In this document: positions 48,729-49,393 of the stretch, one piece after another
Layout: the number at the start of each line of letters is the position of its first letter
Numbering within the stretch: the first letter of the stretch is position 1
Assembly: GCA_949282305.1 (NCBI GenBank)
Contig: CASDPB010000127.1
Span: 1 to 49,393, forward strand
DNA length: 49,393 bases
Direction of reading: 5' to 3'
DNA from: an uncultured Lentisphaeria bacterium
Lineage (GTDB): Bacteria; Verrucomicrobiota; Lentisphaeria; Victivallales; UBA1829
The notes under the pieces: model-generated
Databases searched by the model: none
Told to the model about the DNA's origin: nothing
What the model saw: the letters and a program-made list of their open reading frames with translations, nothing else
Program-made: the position numbers and the translations under genes

Positions 48729-49393
48729 TTTGCACATGGAGTGTCGTCCGGAAAAACGTATTTCAGGCAGTTTTTTGTAAATTTTTGAGCTGTCCCATGG
48801 AGATGTCACAGCGGCACGGCGATGATATAGTCCAGCTTGAGAACCAAATTCGCAGCGGATCCGGTTGCCTTGGGTTGTGTTGTCAATCATTATAAATCTA
48901 GGCGGCAATACATCATATATTGCGCATCTATTGACGATAAACCAGGTTTTTTCATGGTGTGTATAATGCAGGGATAGAATGTCCCGTCGCCGGACTACCG
49001 AAACAGCCGGACATGCCTGTATGGCAGAGAAGGACTGTTTTTCATGGGTGAGGATACCGCGGTATTGCTGATGCTCCATGCCGGAATGAGCCGCCGATAC
49101 AGCATTACGCTGTAGTCCCCGATTCGGTGAGATGTCGGTGGGACTTATGGAATGTTCACGCCTGTGTCCTGTTGATGGAACTACTTGCCGCACAAGAGGA
49201 AACCGGACATCTGCCCCGCAGTGTTTTCAGTATTTTTCTGAGATAATTTTTTCTTCCGGATTTGCATTATCAGGATTACTGAATTATATTCATTAATAAA
49301 CTGTAATATTTCATGTTCCACTTTTGCAGTTGAGCTCGTTTATACCGTTATATTTCGGCAATACCCTCTGAAACCCGTCAGGGGAAGAAGTTA
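48729..49393. other. 665-base gene-free right end with several stems, candidate RNA region
   Basis: No credible ORF. A -10-like TATAAT at 48962-48967 precedes a run of potential stems: GGGATA/TGTCCC, AAACAG/CTGTTT (enclosing TGCC/GGCA), palindrome ATACCGCGGTAT, CAGC-attac-GCTG, and a long-range pairing AGATGTCGGT (49130-49139) with ACCGGACATCT (49202-49212). This density suggests a structured RNA, but no known class (RNase P, tmRNA, 6S) could be matched with confidence. Confidence 0.4.

Noticed and set aside
48663-49193. 176-codon minus ORF at the right end
   Set aside because: Overlaps the end of a well-supported plus gene and reads through the stem-rich non-coding region; no coherent protein features.

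Overview
The window holds about 31 kb of a Mu-like (transposable, MuA/MuB-type) prophage followed by about 18 kb of bacterial chromosome. The host side suggests a Victivallis-like member of the Lentisphaerota: a prepilin-like protein of the H-X9-DG type sits beside a DUF4838 glycan-associated protein, a family-1 glycoside hydrolase and a ceramidase-like protein, a gene mix typical of that phylum. This is inferred from gene content; no marker gene is present.

Prophage, left to right. The late (virion) module, 1-17,369, is entirely on the minus strand and runs off the left edge. Read 5'->3' it encodes a membrane/coiled-coil protein, a short possibly frameshifted gene, small and large terminase, DUF935 portal, MuF head protein with a long nuclease-like C-terminal extension, a gpG-like protein, gpI-type protease/scaffold, head decoration, gpT major head protein, gp36-like protein, a tail-completion candidate, tail-tube candidate, a protein in the tail-chaperone position, short tape measure, three unknown tail-tip proteins and a partial tail fibre. 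No contractile sheath gene is seen, so a siphovirus-type Mu relative (B3/D3112-like) is more likely than a Mu-type myovirus. A gene-poor strip (17,370-18,198) holds repeats and an aberrant tRNA-like gene. Next comes an AT-rich immunity region with a repressor-like gene on minus and a small Cro/Ner-like gene on plus. The early module (19.5-28.8 kb, plus) has small unknown genes, Gam, MuA-like transposase, MuB-like ATPase and GemA. Two DNA methyltransferases (C5-cytosine and N6-adenine) and a terminator close the prophage. A cluster of TTACACTC repeats at 30,837-30,928 is the candidate right transposase-binding end.

Host side. The prophage appears to have removed the 5' end of a GH1 beta-glycosidase gene: both catalytic glutamates remain but the first beta-strand is gone. 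Then come a prepilin-like protein, DUF4838 protein and ceramidase-like protein (plus); two adjacent radical SAM enzymes (minus); and a seven-gene set (40.7-48.7 kb, plus) of ECF-like sigma factor, zinc-finger anti-sigma-like protein, membrane M48 metallopeptidase, DUF3142 protein, secreted helical-repeat protein and two unknown membrane proteins. The last five are probably one operon, an uncharacterised envelope system.

The most unusual signals are: (i) several families of short repeats scattered through the prophage, many inside linker regions of phage proteins; (ii) a ~94-bp inverted repeat flanking the regulatory/transposition module; (iii) two tandem hairpin units with differing stems but conserved loop blocks, directly after the MuF-nuclease fusion; (iv) the tRNA-like gene; (v) the uncharacterised envelope operon.
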